DNA of 50,043 bases from Brevinema andersonii. GTDB lineage: Bacteria > Spirochaetota > DYKD01. The position numbers were made by a program, and so were the translations under genes. The stretch covers positions 1-50,043 of the forward strand of contig DYKD01000017.1 in assembly GCA_020722765.1 (NCBI GenBank), written 5' to 3'. Below the pieces are notes generated by a model, which saw nothing but the letters and a program-made list of their open reading frames with translations, was not told the origin of the DNA and did no database searches. Shown here piece after piece: positions 22,326 through 32,227 of the stretch (its first letter is position 1; each line of letters starts with the position of its first letter).

Positions 22326-23552
22326 ATGGCAAAAGAAAAGTTTAACCGTTCAAAACCTCATGTTAATGTTGGTACGATCGGTCATATCAGCCATGGTAAG
22401 TCAACCTTGACTGCAGCGATCACAAAGGTCCTGTCCAAGAAAGGTTTGTCGGATTTCAAGTCCTATGCTGATGTTTCAGTATCTTCAGGTTCCAGAAAAA
22501 TGGATACCAAGGATCAGACAAAGAAGATCGTAACGATCTCAACGTCACATGTAGAGTACCAGTCTGATAAAAGGCATTATGCCCATATCGACTGCCCTGG
22601 ACATGCTGACTACATTAAAAACATGATTACTGGTGCGGCTCAGATGGATGGAGCCATCCTTGTTGTCGCAGCAGATGACTCTGTTATGCCCCAGACAAAG
22701 GAACATGTGCTTCTTGCTCGTCAGGTTGGTGTTCCAAGCATCGTGGTTTACCTGAACAAAGTTGATATTGTTGATGCTGACATGATTGAACTCGTAGAAT
22801 CTGAAATTCGTGATACTCTTAACAAATATGACTATCCTGGTGATAAGACTCCTATTATCCGTGGTTCAGCTTATAAGGCTCTTTATGAAGATGCACCTTC
22901 AGCAGAAGGAGCTGGTTCCATTGAAAAACTTATGGAAACACTCGATTCCTATATCCCAGAACCGGTTAGAGATATTGACAAGCCATTTTTAATGCCTATT
23001 GAGGATGTCTTTACAATTACTGGCCGTGGAACTGTAGCTACAGGTGCCATAACACGTGGTAAAGTAAAGCTCAATGATAAACTTGAAATAGTAGGTTTCC
23101 GTGAAACACGTGACACTGTTTGTACTGGTATTGAGATGTTCAAAAAAGAGATGGATGAAGGTGCAGCTGGCGATAACGTTGGATTGCTTCTACGTGGAAT
23201 GGAAAAGAAGGATGTCGAACGTGGAATGGTTTTGGCTGCCCCGAAATCTATTACTCCCCACAAGAAGTTTAAGGGACAGATATATGTTCTGACCAAGGAA
23301 GAAGGTGGTCGTCATACGCCATTCTTTAATAATTACCGTCCTCAGTTCTACATACGTACAACCGATGTGACTGGTTCTGTAACGCTTCCAGAGGGTGTTG
23401 AAATGGTTATGCCTGGCGACCATCTTGAAGGTGGAAAGACCCTTGTCGTTGAATTGATTAGCCCTGTTGCTTTGGAAAAAGGCCAGAAATTTGCTATCCG
23501 TGAAGGCGGTCGTACTGTTGCTTCTGGTTCAGTTGTTGATATTATCGAATAA
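22326..23552 (+). CDS. tuf: Elongation factor Tu with atypical P-loop and switch I
   Basis: [46 protein letters not shown]; canonical str-operon position. Confidence 0.97.
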   Translation: MAKEKFNRSKPHVNVGTIGHISHGKSTLTAAITKVLSKKGLSDFKSYADVSVSSGSRKMDTKDQTKKIVTISTSHVEYQSDKRHYAHIDCPGHADYIKNMITGAAQMDGAILVVAADDSVMPQTKEHVLLARQVGVPSIVVYLNKVDIVDADMIELVESEIRDTLNKYDYPGDKTPIIRGSAYKALYEDAPSAEGAGSIEKLMETLDSYIPEPVRDIDKPFLMPIEDVFTITGRGTVATGAITRGKVKLNDKLEIVGFRETRDTVCTGIEMFKKEMDEGAAGDNVGLLLRGMEKKDVERGMVLAAPKSITPHKKFKGQIYVLTKEEGGRHTPFFNNYRPQFYIRTTDVTGSVTLPEGVEMVMPGDHLEGGKTLVVELISPVALEKGQKFAIREGGRTVASGSVVDIIE

Positions 23553-23567
23553 TCACTACGAAATGAT

Positions 23568-23596
23568 AAAAAAGGGAACTTCATGTTCCCTTTTTT
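23568..23596 (+). terminator. Rho-independent terminator after tuf
   Basis: aaaaaagggaac-ttcat-gttccctttttt perfect stem followed by T-tract. Confidence 0.9.
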
Positions 23597-23637
23597 ATTG
23601 TTTTTTTTAATATTTTGTTATTTTTTTTATAAAAAAT

Positions 23638-23665
23638 TTGACAAAACGCTAAAAAACATTATATT
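23638..23665 (+). promoter_or_regulatory. Putative S10-operon promoter
   Basis: TTGACA at 23638-23643 and TATATT at 23660-23665 (16-nt spacer) just after the tuf terminator. Confidence 0.6.
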
Positions 23666-23736
23666 TAATGACGCTTTTTAACGTTTGATTCGTTATTTAA
23701 GCATATGATGAAATTTATTAAATAAAAGGATGAGTC

Positions 23737-24045
23737 GTGGTAGAGAATAAAATCAGAGTCAAGCTAAAAGCCTATGACAGCGAGCTTTTGGACAAATCGT
23801 CCAAAGATATTGTATTGACGGCCAAAAGAACCGGCGCTGATGTTTCCGGCCCGATTCCTCTGCCTACAAAGATTAACCGTTATACGGTTCTTCGTTCACC
23901 CCACGTCAATAAAAAGTCACGTGAACAATTTGAAATGCGTACTCATAAGCGCCTTATAGATATCCTCAACCCCACGCCTGATACAATTGATGCTCTAATG
24001 AAGCTCGACCTCCCTGCCGGCGTGTATGTTGAAATCAAACAATAG
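23737..24045 (+). CDS. rpsJ: 30S ribosomal protein S10
   Basis: S10 motifs ([38 protein letters not shown]); GTG start. Confidence 0.98.
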   Translation: MVENKIRVKLKAYDSELLDKSSKDIVLTAKRTGADVSGPIPLPTKINRYTVLRSPHVNKKSREQFEMRTHKRLIDILNPTPDTIDALMKLDLPAGVYVEIKQ

Positions 24046-24055
24046 GATGTTAGCC

Positions 24056-24688
24056 ATGCCTTGCGGTCTTATCGGAAGAAAAATCGGAATGACACAATTA
24101 TTTGATGATGTTGGAAATGTTACTCCTGTGACGGTTATTGAAGCAGGTCCATGTACTGTAATTGAAAAGAATACTCTTGAGCGAAATGGTTATTCTTCTA
24201 TTACTCTTGGTTTTCAAGAAAGAAAAGAAAAGCATGTAAGAAAACCACAAGCTGGTTTTTATAAAAAGCAGAATATCACTCCTAAAAAAGTTCTTAAAGA
24301 ATTTAGATTCCCAGGACATGATGCTTTTAATATTGGAGATGTGATTAGTCTTGATAAGTTCAAAGAAGCGGATTTTATTGATGTTACTGGTATTACTAAA
24401 GGTAAAGGATTTCAAGGTGTTGTGAGACGCCATGGCATGTCTGGTGGTCCTGGTGGTCACGGTTCTCATCTTGGTCGCGAAGCTGGTTCTACTGGTATGA
24501 GAGAACATCCAGGGCATGTTTTTAAGAATCATAGAATGCCTGGGCATATGGGCAATGAACAAGTGACAACCCAGAATCTTAGAATAGTAAAAATAGACCA
24601 ATCCCAGAACCTTCTTTTTATTGAAGGTTCTGTACCAGGTAAAAATCAAGGGATTGTCTATATTAAGTCTTCTGTGAAGAAGCAGTAA
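24056..24688 (+). CDS. rplC: 50S ribosomal protein L3
   Basis: [15 protein letters not shown]...[13 protein letters not shown]; internal ATG chosen over 24026. Confidence 0.96.
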   Translation: MPCGLIGRKIGMTQLFDDVGNVTPVTVIEAGPCTVIEKNTLERNGYSSITLGFQERKEKHVRKPQAGFYKKQNITPKKVLKEFRFPGHDAFNIGDVISLDKFKEADFIDVTGITKGKGFQGVVRRHGMSGGPGGHGSHLGREAGSTGMREHPGHVFKNHRMPGHMGNEQVTTQNLRIVKIDQSQNLLFIEGSVPGKNQGIVYIKSSVKKQ

Positions 24689-24699
24689 GGGAGTTTTTC

Positions 24700-25323
24700 A
24701 TGCAGGCCGATGTCGTTAACAAATCCGGAGAGCCGGTCAAAAAAGTAGAGCTCAACGACGCTATTTTCAATTGTGATATGAATTCTGATCTTATTTTTAG
24801 GGCAATCACTTTTGAACAGGCGAATAAGAGAACTGGAACAGCCTTTTTTAAGAATAGAGAACTTGTTTCTTTGACTGGAAAAAAAATGTTCAAGCAGAAA
24901 GGTACGGGAAATGCTCGTCATGGTGCCGCTAGTTCAAATATTTTTGTTGGAGGCGGTGCCGCTTTTGGAGCACAACGCCATAATTTCAAAAAAGATTTAC
25001 CTAAAAAAATGAAAAAAAAGGCATTGTTTTGTCTTTTATCATTGAAAATGAAAGATAAAAAATTTCATATCGTTGATAAGTTCGATGTCCCTACTGGTAA
25101 GACAAAAGAGCTTGTTTCTCAGCTTAAAGATGTTATTAATATGAATAAGAAATTTCTTCTTATAAATGACCCAGCTAATTTAAATGTCAAGCGTTCAGCT
25201 ATGAATATCAATAAACTTTCTTATATTGATTTTTCAAGTCTTAACTCATTGTCCCTTTATGAGACTAATGATGTGGTTACAGATGTCGCGACAGCTGAAA
25301 AACTCAACGCGATGCGCGTATAA
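24700..25323 (+). CDS. rplD: 50S ribosomal protein L4
   Basis: KQKGTGNARHG...VGGGAAFG and position between rplC and rplW; divergent loop. Confidence 0.95.
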   Translation: MQADVVNKSGEPVKKVELNDAIFNCDMNSDLIFRAITFEQANKRTGTAFFKNRELVSLTGKKMFKQKGTGNARHGAASSNIFVGGGAAFGAQRHNFKKDLPKKMKKKALFCLLSLKMKDKKFHIVDKFDVPTGKTKELVSQLKDVINMNKKFLLINDPANLNVKRSAMNINKLSYIDFSSLNSLSLYETNDVVTDVATAEKLNAMRV

Positions 25324-25334
25324 AGGATTCTAAA

Positions 25335-25625
25335 ATGTTGGATAGAAATGATATCATAATCCGGCCAATATTGACTGAAAAAAGCACTGATTTAAGGAAA
25401 AAACTAAATAAGTATTTGTTTGAGGTGAGTAAGCTTGTCAATAAGACTGAAGCTAAAAAAACAATTGAAAAAATGTTTAATGTTAAGGTCATAAAATGTA
25501 ATATTTTGAATGAAAAAGGCAAGATGAAACGTCGCAGAATGTCTGTCGGTTTCCAAAATGACTGGAAGAAAATAATTGTTACACTTGCCAAAGGTCAGAA
25601 AATTGAATTTTTTGAAGGATTTTAA
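25335..25625 (+). CDS. rplW: 50S ribosomal protein L23
   Basis: [24 protein letters not shown]. Confidence 0.97.
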   Translation: MLDRNDIIIRPILTEKSTDLRKKLNKYLFEVSKLVNKTEAKKTIEKMFNVKVIKCNILNEKGKMKRRRMSVGFQNDWKKIIVTLAKGQKIEFFEGF

Positions 25626-25627
25626 TA

Positions 25628-26455
25628 ATGGCAATTAAAAAATATAGACCAGTAACTCCTTCTCTCCGTGGTACAACACGTCTTGTAAGAGATGAAATTA
25701 CTAAAAAAAATCCGCATAAACCTTTGACTGGTGGAAATTCTAAACGTTCAAGTGGACGAGGTTATGACGGTCATATTACTATAAGACGTCGTGGTGGTGG
25801 TCATAAAAGACTGTACCGTTTGATTGATTTTAAAAGAAACAAGTTTGATGTCCCTGCCCATGTTGTCGGAATAGAATATGATCCAAATAGGACTGCGAAT
25901 ATTGCTCTCATTAAATATAAAGATGGTGAATATGCCTATATTCTTGCACCTTTAGGTCTTAAAGTCGGTGCTGTTATTGAGTCTGGTCGAAACAAGAAAC
26001 ATGAAATAGGTAATTCCATGCCTATCCAGGATATTCAGATTGGTACAATCTTACATAACGTGGAAATAAAACCTGGAAAAGGTGGACAGATTGCTCGTTC
26101 TGCTGGAACATTTATTACACTTATCGCTAAAGAAGAAGACAAGGATTATTGTGTAGTTCGTATGCCTTCTGGAGAAGTCAGATATATCCATAAGACTTGT
26201 ATGGCTACAATTGGACAACTCGGAAATGTAGATCACATGAATGAGGATTTAGGTAAAGCGGGTCGTAGTAGGTGGATGGGACGTCGGCCCAAAGTCAGAG
26301 GGGTTGCAATGAATCCAGTTGATCATCCATTAGGTGGTGGTGAAGGAAAAACCTCTGGTGGAAGGAATCCGTTGACACCATGGGGTAAACCAACTCGTGG
26401 ATATAAGACTGTTCGTAAGAAAAATCCTCTTATTATTACAAAAAGGAGTAAATAA
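25628..26455 (+). CDS. rplB: 50S ribosomal protein L2
   Basis: [21 protein letters not shown]...[18 protein letters not shown]. Confidence 0.99.
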   Translation: MAIKKYRPVTPSLRGTTRLVRDEITKKNPHKPLTGGNSKRSSGRGYDGHITIRRRGGGHKRLYRLIDFKRNKFDVPAHVVGIEYDPNRTANIALIKYKDGEYAYILAPLGLKVGAVIESGRNKKHEIGNSMPIQDIQIGTILHNVEIKPGKGGQIARSAGTFITLIAKEEDKDYCVVRMPSGEVRYIHKTCMATIGQLGNVDHMNEDLGKAGRSRWMGRRPKVRGVAMNPVDHPLGGGEGKTSGGRNPLTPWGKPTRGYKTVRKKNPLIITKRSK

Positions 26456-26460
26456 ACCCT

Positions 26461-26748
26461 ATGTCACGTTCGGTTAAGAAAGGTCCATATGTTGACCCTA
26501 AACTCCTCTCCAAAGTGGAAAAAATAAACCAGTCAAAAGAGAAAAAGATTATCAAGACTTGGTCTCGTCGTTCGACAATTTTTCCAGAATTCGTAGGACA
26601 TACTTTTTCTGTTTATAATGGTAAAAAGTTCCAGAATGTCTATGTGACAGAAAATATGGTTGGTCATAAATTAGGTGAATTTGTTTTGACCCGAATTTTT
26701 AAGGGTCATGGTACGTCCAAGAAAGATGAAGCTCCTTCACCGGCATAA
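26461..26748 (+). CDS. rpsS: 30S ribosomal protein S19
   Basis: [12 protein letters not shown]...[16 protein letters not shown]. Confidence 0.98.
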   Translation: MSRSVKKGPYVDPKLLSKVEKINQSKEKKIIKTWSRRSTIFPEFVGHTFSVYNGKKFQNVYVTENMVGHKLGEFVLTRIFKGHGTSKKDEAPSPA

Positions 26749-26754
26749 TGAGGT

Positions 26755-27111
26755 ATGAAAATGGAAGTCAAAGTCGTTAATAAATATATACGCATGTCAC
26801 CACGTAAGGTTCGTCCAGTGATTAAGCAACTGTCCAATATGGAAGTGTCACAAGCAATGAACTTGATGAAATTCGTTAAACGTGGTGTTTCTCTGGATGT
26901 CTATAAGACTTTAAAATCAGGGAAAGCCAATGCTCAAGTAATCAATCCTGATATCAAGGAATTATATATAAAAAAAATCGCTGTAGATAGTGGTCCACAG
27001 TTAAAGAGATGGAAATCCATTTCTCGTGGTAGGGCCAGCAAGATACTTAAAAGGACGACCCATTTGACTGTTGTGTTGTCTGATCAGATTTCCAAAGGAG
27101 GAAGAGGCTGA
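26755..27111 (+). CDS. rplV: 50S ribosomal protein L22
   Basis: [10 protein letters not shown]...[18 protein letters not shown]. Confidence 0.97.
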   Translation: MKMEVKVVNKYIRMSPRKVRPVIKQLSNMEVSQAMNLMKFVKRGVSLDVYKTLKSGKANAQVINPDIKELYIKKIAVDSGPQLKRWKSISRGRASKILKRTTHLTVVLSDQISKGGRG

Positions 27112-27788
27112 TGGGCCAGAAAGTTAATCCCTACGGTTTAAGACTCGGAATTGTTAAGAATTGGAAGTCAATATGGTATGATGAAAAAGATTATGCGAAA
27201 AATTTCCTAGAAGATATAAAGATAAGGGATTTTTTCCCTAAGCTTTCTTTGAAAGACGGTAAAGATTATGGTATCGCTGATATTGTAATTGAAAGGTTTC
27301 CTGCTAAAATCAATATTAATATACTGACTGCACGTCCTGGTATGATTTATGGACCTAAAGGTGCTAATATTGAAGAAATAAAAAAACAATTGGAAAAAAT
27401 GTTAAGCAAATCCGTAAAAATCAATATTAAACCAATTAAAAAAGCGGAGTTAAATGCTATACTAGTAGCTCAAACTATTACTGCCCAACTTGAAAAAAGG
27501 ATTCCTTTCAGAAGAGCTATGAAACAGGCTATGACAAATGCATTGCAGGCTGGAGCAAAAGGTATAAAAATCCGTTGTAGTGGTCGCTTGGCTGGTGCTG
27601 AAATAGCACGTGTTGAAGCTTATCAAGAAGGTAAAGTACCTCTTCATACCCTTCGTGCAGATATTGATTATGGTGCTGCTGAAGCAAAGACGACTTTTGG
27701 GAAGATTGGCGTAAAAGTATGGATTTATCATGGTGATGTTTTTTCTAAAGGCTTAAACGCCAAATCTGATACAAAAGAGATGAGGTAG
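27111..27788 (+). CDS. rpsC: 30S ribosomal protein S3
   Basis: [13 protein letters not shown]...[20 protein letters not shown]. Confidence 0.98.
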   Translation: MGQKVNPYGLRLGIVKNWKSIWYDEKDYAKNFLEDIKIRDFFPKLSLKDGKDYGIADIVIERFPAKININILTARPGMIYGPKGANIEEIKKQLEKMLSKSVKINIKPIKKAELNAILVAQTITAQLEKRIPFRRAMKQAMTNALQAGAKGIKIRCSGRLAGAEIARVEAYQEGKVPLHTLRADIDYGAAEAKTTFGKIGVKVWIYHGDVFSKGLNAKSDTKEMR

Positions 27789-27794
27789 TTTTTC

Positions 27795-28199
27795 ATGTTA
27801 ATGCCTTCCAAAACAAAATATCGTAAGCAATTCAGAGGAAGAACAAAAGGCCTTTCTAAAGGTGGATTTAAACTGAATTTCGGTGATTACGGGCTTTGTG
27901 CCATTGAACCAGGATGGATTACAGCTAACCAGATTGAAGCAGCGCGTATTGCTATTTCTCGTGCTATAAAAAAAGGTGGTAAACTTTGGATTAGGATTTT
28001 CCCAGATAAACCAATTACAAAAAAACCTTTGGAAGTAAAGATGGGAAAAGGCAAGGGTAATCCTGAGTTTTGGGTAGCTGTTGTAAAACCAGGAAGGATG
28101 CTCTTTGAAATGACTGGAGTCACAAAAGAGGAAGCTCAGAAGTGTCTTAGGGTTGCTGGACATAAACTTTGTATTAAAACTACATTCAAGGAAAGATAA
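27795..28199 (+). CDS. rplP: 50S ribosomal protein L16
   Basis: [17 protein letters not shown]...[22 protein letters not shown]. Confidence 0.98.
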   Translation: MLMPSKTKYRKQFRGRTKGLSKGGFKLNFGDYGLCAIEPGWITANQIEAARIAISRAIKKGGKLWIRIFPDKPITKKPLEVKMGKGKGNPEFWVAVVKPGRMLFEMTGVTKEEAQKCLRVAGHKLCIKTTFKER

Positions 28200-28201
28200 G
28201 C

Positions 28202-28423
28202 ATGGCTGACAAAATCAAGTTTGATACGATGACTGCATCAGAACTTAAACATAAATTGCAGGATTTTAAGGAAGAGTTTAGGAATTTGCGGTTTAATAAG
28301 GTCATTGGCCAGCTTGCGAATACAAGCAGGATTAAGAATGTAAAAAGATATATTGCTAGGATTAATACTCTTTTAAATGAATATAAGTTGAATATTCGTA
28401 AACCAAATGAAAATAAGGAATGA
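28202..28423 (+). CDS. rpmC: 50S ribosomal protein L29
   Basis: L29 sequence and operon position. Confidence 0.93.
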   Translation: MADKIKFDTMTASELKHKLQDFKEEFRNLRFNKVIGQLANTSRIKNVKRYIARINTLLNEYKLNIRKPNENKE

Positions 28424-28692
28424 TAAACATGACTGAAAGTAATAAGGAAAAAGCGTCCTTTATTGTCGGTAAAGTTACAAGTAATAAGATGAAGAATACT
28501 GTAACTCTTGTTCGTCTTAATCGTCAGTTGGATTCCAAGTATCATAAGATTTTAATTCAGAGCACAAAATTTTCAGCTCATGATGAAGGAAATAAGTGTA
28601 ATCCTGGAGATATTGTGAAAATCGCTCCTTCTAGACCTCTAAGCAAGCTAAAACGTTGGAAGGTAATTGAAATAATTGAAAAAGCCAGATAA
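28420..28692 (+). CDS. rpsQ: 30S ribosomal protein S17
   Basis: [15 protein letters not shown]...[15 protein letters not shown]. Confidence 0.95.
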   Translation: MINMTESNKEKASFIVGKVTSNKMKNTVTLVRLNRQLDSKYHKILIQSTKFSAHDEGNKCNPGDIVKIAPSRPLSKLKRWKVIEIIEKAR

Positions 28693-28705
28693 GGCAAGGT
28701 GACCT

Positions 28706-29074
28706 ATGATTCAGTTAACAACAGAACTAAAAGTTGCAGATAATTCCGGTGCAAAAAGAATAATGTGTTTTAATGTCTTGGGTGGATCAAGAAAAAGATA
28801 TGCACGTTTAGGAGATGTGATTGTCGCCTCAGTGAAAGAAGCTTTGCCTAATGGTGCTATTAAAAAAGGAGAAGTTGTAAAAGCTGTTGTTGTTAGGACA
28901 GCCAAAGAAGTTCGTAGAAAAGACGGTTCATATATACGATTTGATGAAAATGCAGCTGTTCTTATTGATGCTCAGAATAATCCTAGGGGAACACGTATTT
29001 TTGGACCAGTGGCTAGGGAATTAAGAGAAAAAAACTATCTTAAGATCATTTCTTTGGCACCAGAAGTAATTTAA
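28706..29074 (+). CDS. rplN: 50S ribosomal protein L14
   Basis: [21 protein letters not shown]...[13 protein letters not shown]. Confidence 0.98.
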   Translation: MIQLTTELKVADNSGAKRIMCFNVLGGSRKRYARLGDVIVASVKEALPNGAIKKGEVVKAVVVRTAKEVRRKDGSYIRFDENAAVLIDAQNNPRGTRIFGPVARELREKNYLKIISLAPEVI

Positions 29075-29086
29075 GGAGACTATTGG

Positions 29087-29419
29087 ATGAAAGGCAAGAA
29101 TTTACATATAAAGAAAAATGATGTTGTCAAAGTGATTGCTGGATCTCAGAAAGGGAAAACCGCTAAGATTCTTCATATAAACATGGCTAAAGAGACGGTT
29201 CTTCTCGAAGGTGTAAATATTCATAAGAAACATGCAAGACCTTCCCAAGAACGACCTAAAGGTGGCATTATTGATATGGAAGCTCCACTTGATATTTCCA
29301 ATGTCATGTTGGTATGTCCTCGATGCAATAAGATAACACGGGTAAACTTTAAAAAGCTTGAAGATGGCAAGAATGTTCGCGTCTGCAAAAAATGTCATGA
29401 GATTGTAGACAAGGTTTAA
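29087..29419 (+). CDS. rplX: 50S ribosomal protein L24
   Basis: KKNDVVKVIAGSQKGKTAKIL KOW motif. Confidence 0.97.
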   Translation: MKGKNLHIKKNDVVKVIAGSQKGKTAKILHINMAKETVLLEGVNIHKKHARPSQERPKGGIIDMEAPLDISNVMLVCPRCNKITRVNFKKLEDGKNVRVCKKCHEIVDKV

Positions 29420-29431
29420 AGGAGCTAACGA

Positions 29432-29977
29432 ATGATTGCACGGTTAAAGGATTATTATATAAAGACTGTTGTACCTGAGATTATGAAAAAAAATGGTCTT
29501 TCAAATCTTCATCAAGTTCCACGTTTGGATAAAATTGTTTTGAATGTAGGAATTGGAGAGGCCAAAGACAATGCCAATCTTTTAAAGAGTTATGTTGAAG
29601 AGATGACTCTTATATCTGGACAAAAACCTGTAGTAACAAAAGCAAAGAAATCAATTGCAAATTTTAAGATTAGGCAAGATCAGGCTGTTGGAATCAAAGT
29701 GACACTTCGTGGTCTTCGCATGTATGAGTTCCTTGATCGTTTTGTCAATATAGCTCTTCCTCGTGTAAAGGATTTCAAGGGTGTATCAAATAAATCTTTT
29801 GATAAATCTGGAAATTATTCACTTGGAATCAAAGAACAGTATATTTTCCCGGAAATTAATTTTGACAAGATACAGAAAGTACATGGAATGGATATCATTA
29901 TTGCCATGAAAAGTGATTCACCTGAGTTATCGCGGCAAGTTCTTGAAATGCTCGGTATGCCGTTTAGAAAAAAATAA
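29432..29977 (+). CDS. rplE: 50S ribosomal protein L5
   Basis: PRLDKIVLNVGIGEA...QKPVVTKAKKSIANFKIR. Confidence 0.98.
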   Translation: MIARLKDYYIKTVVPEIMKKNGLSNLHQVPRLDKIVLNVGIGEAKDNANLLKSYVEEMTLISGQKPVVTKAKKSIANFKIRQDQAVGIKVTLRGLRMYEFLDRFVNIALPRVKDFKGVSNKSFDKSGNYSLGIKEQYIFPEINFDKIQKVHGMDIIIAMKSDSPELSRQVLEMLGMPFRKK

Positions 29978-29994
29978 GAAATTTTGGAGGATGA

Positions 29995-30180
29995 ATGGCT
30001 AAAAAATGCCTTATAGAAAAATCGAATAAAACACCTCGGTTCAAGGTTCGGAGTTATAACCGATGTCAGCTGTGTGGTCGTTCACGTGGTTATCTTAGGA
30101 AATTCAAGGTTTGTAGGATTTGTTTTAGAAAACTGGCTAGTGTTGGTCAGATTCCTGGTGTGAAGAAATCGAGTTGGTAA
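29995..30180 (+). CDS. rpsZ: 30S ribosomal protein S14 type Z
   Basis: 61 aa with [22 protein letters not shown] zinc motif. Confidence 0.97.
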   Translation: MAKKCLIEKSNKTPRFKVRSYNRCQLCGRSRGYLRKFKVCRICFRKLASVGQIPGVKKSSW

Positions 30181-30193
30181 AGGAGATTACTGA

Positions 30194-30589
30194 ATGAGTT
30201 GTCAAGATCCAATTTCCATGGCCATTGTTTCAATACGTAATGGGCTAAAAGCCCGGAAAGACCATGTCGTTATTCCAGGGTCCAAGCTGAAGACTGAAAT
30301 TATCAAAATCCTTTTCGAAGAAGGATATATTAAGGATTATAAGATCATCAACAATAAAACATCATTTGACATTAAGGTCTTATTAAAATATGACGGGAAC
30401 GGCCCAGCAATTTCAGAACTGAAAAGATCAAGCAAGTTAAGTAGGCGTTTATATGTTGATAAGCAAGAAGTTAAAAAAATCCGTAATGGGATGGGGATTT
30501 CAATTCTCACGACCTCGCACGGAATTATGACAGATCTTAAAGCCAGAAAACTTGGAATTGGTGGCGAGATCATTTGCACAGTTTGGTAG
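30194..30589 (+). CDS. rpsH: 30S ribosomal protein S8
   Basis: DPISMAIVSIRNG...GISILTTSHGIMTDLKARKLGIGGEIICTVW. Confidence 0.97.
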   Translation: MSCQDPISMAIVSIRNGLKARKDHVVIPGSKLKTEIIKILFEEGYIKDYKIINNKTSFDIKVLLKYDGNGPAISELKRSSKLSRRLYVDKQEVKKIRNGMGISILTTSHGIMTDLKARKLGIGGEIICTVW

Positions 30590-30598
30590 GAGGAAGAC

Positions 30599-31132
30599 AT
30601 GTCCCGAATCGGTAAAGCCCCGATTGTATTGCCAGAAGGTATCACCGTGGATATCGGATCAAATGTGATAAAAGTGAAGAATACTAAAGCTGAATTATCA
30701 CGTTCTTATGACCCAACGATTATTCATTTTGATTTGGAAGATAAGAAGATTGTTTTGAAGTTACAAAACAATGAACATGGTGCTTATCACGGTTTAATGA
30801 GAAAACTGGTCAATAACATGGTAGAAGGGCTTAATAAAGGGTTTGAAAAAAAACTCGAGATAAATGGTGTCGGTTATAAAGCCGCTGTTCAAGGCAAGAA
30901 AATTGCCATGACTCTTGGGTATTCTCATGTAATAGATGTGCCAATACCTGATGGTTTGGTAGTTGAAGTAGCTGAAAATACTAAAATTTCAATAAAGGGT
31001 CCAGACAAAGAATTAGTAGGTAGGTATGCTGATCAGTTGCGTGCCCTTAAAAAACCAGAACCATATCTTGGAAAAGGAATAAAGTATTCAGATGAAATTA
31101 TTAGACGAAAAGTCGGTAAGACCGGAGCATAA
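30599..31132 (+). CDS. rplF: 50S ribosomal protein L6
   Basis: MSRIGKAPIVLPEGITV...EPYLGKGIKYSDE. Confidence 0.98.
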   Translation: MSRIGKAPIVLPEGITVDIGSNVIKVKNTKAELSRSYDPTIIHFDLEDKKIVLKLQNNEHGAYHGLMRKLVNNMVEGLNKGFEKKLEINGVGYKAAVQGKKIAMTLGYSHVIDVPIPDGLVVEVAENTKISIKGPDKELVGRYADQLRALKKPEPYLGKGIKYSDEIIRRKVGKTGA

Positions 31133-31500
31133 TGATGAACTATAAGAAATCTTTTCGAAGAAATGAAAGAAAACGGGCTAGGATTCGGAGTAAGATAGTT
31201 GGAACTGCTGAAAGACCTCGCCTTTTGGTTCGAAAAACAAATAAATATCTTTATGCGCAACTAATTGATGATTTGAACAAGAAAGTGATTTCAAGTCTTA
31301 GTTCATTGGATAAGACTGCTAGTTCTTCTGGGAAATCACATAAAAGCAAGGAATATGCTAAAAAACTTGGCTTAAAAGTAGCAGAAACTGCTAAATCAAA
31401 AGGAATAAGTACTGTCGTTTTTGATCGTGGCATTTATGTATATCATGGAAAAATAAAGACTTTTGCTGATACAGTCCGTGAAAACGGACTTAAATTCTAA
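31132..31500 (+). CDS. rplR: 50S ribosomal protein L18
   Basis: RIRSKIVGTAERPRLLVRKTNKYLYAQLIDD. Confidence 0.97.
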   Translation: MMNYKKSFRRNERKRARIRSKIVGTAERPRLLVRKTNKYLYAQLIDDLNKKVISSLSSLDKTASSSGKSHKSKEYAKKLGLKVAETAKSKGISTVVFDRGIYVYHGKIKTFADTVRENGLKF

Positions 31501-31514
31501 CCGGAGGAACTGAC

Positions 31515-32039
31515 TTGGACCATAAAATGATGAACCTTAAGGATGAAAAAGATACAAAAGAATCAATCATCAATATCCGGCGTGTTGCGAAAGTCGTTAA
31601 AGGTGGTAAAAGGATGAGCTTTAGTGCACTCATTGCTATAGGCACTAAAGATGGAAAAGTCGGGATGGGAATGGGTAAAGCCAATGAAGTCCCTGAAGCC
31701 ATTCGAAAAGCTAAACAGCAAGCGACAAAAAATCTTTTTTCTGTCAAAATGAAAGGAACAACCATCCCTCATGAGGTCTCTGCAAGATTTAAAGGCGCAA
31801 AAGTCCTTATGAAACCAGCCTCGAAAGGAACTGGTGTCATTTGTGGTGGTGCTGTACGCCGTATTCTGGAATTATCACCAATATCAGATATACTTTCAAA
31901 ATCGCTTGGGTCATCAAATCACATAAATGTAGCTACAGCAACAATGATATGTTTACAGAATTTGAAAATGTTCAAAGAGATTGCGGATAAACGTGGTAAG
32001 ACAAAGAAAGAAATTTATTCTGGCGAGGTTGAAGGATGA
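31515..32039 (+). CDS. rpsE: 30S ribosomal protein S5
   Basis: VVKGGKRMSFSALIAIGTKDGKVGMGMGKANEVPEAIRKA; TTG start. Confidence 0.97.
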   Translation: MDHKMMNLKDEKDTKESIINIRRVAKVVKGGKRMSFSALIAIGTKDGKVGMGMGKANEVPEAIRKAKQQATKNLFSVKMKGTTIPHEVSARFKGAKVLMKPASKGTGVICGGAVRRILELSPISDILSKSLGSSNHINVATATMICLQNLKMFKEIADKRGKTKKEIYSGEVEG

Positions 32040-32215
32040 ATGATTTAATCAAGATTAAGCTTGTAAAAAGTATGATAGGCCAAACGCCAGACAATGTCAA
32101 GACAGCCAAAGCACTTGGTTTTAGACGGATTCATCAGGTCATTGAAAAAAAGAAGAATCCTTCTGTTATGGGTATGATTGAAAAAGTAAAATTCATGCTC
32201 CAAGTTATTTCATAA
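32036..32215 (+). CDS. rpmD: 50S ribosomal protein L30
   Basis: 59 aa MNDLIKIKLVKSMIGQTPDNVKTAKALGFRRIHQVIEKKKNPSVMGMIEKVKFMLQVIS; ATGA overlap with rpsE; absent from the ORF track. Confidence 0.95.
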   Translation: MNDLIKIKLVKSMIGQTPDNVKTAKALGFRRIHQVIEKKKNPSVMGMIEKVKFMLQVIS

Positions 32216-32227
32216 GGAGATGTATTA

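Noticed and set aside
22470-22538. Compensated frameshift as explanation for the odd EF-Tu switch I
   Set aside because: I read the other two plus-strand frames ([19 protein letters not shown] and [26 protein letters not shown]). Neither gives APEEKARGITI, so it is real divergence, barring a larger assembly artefact.
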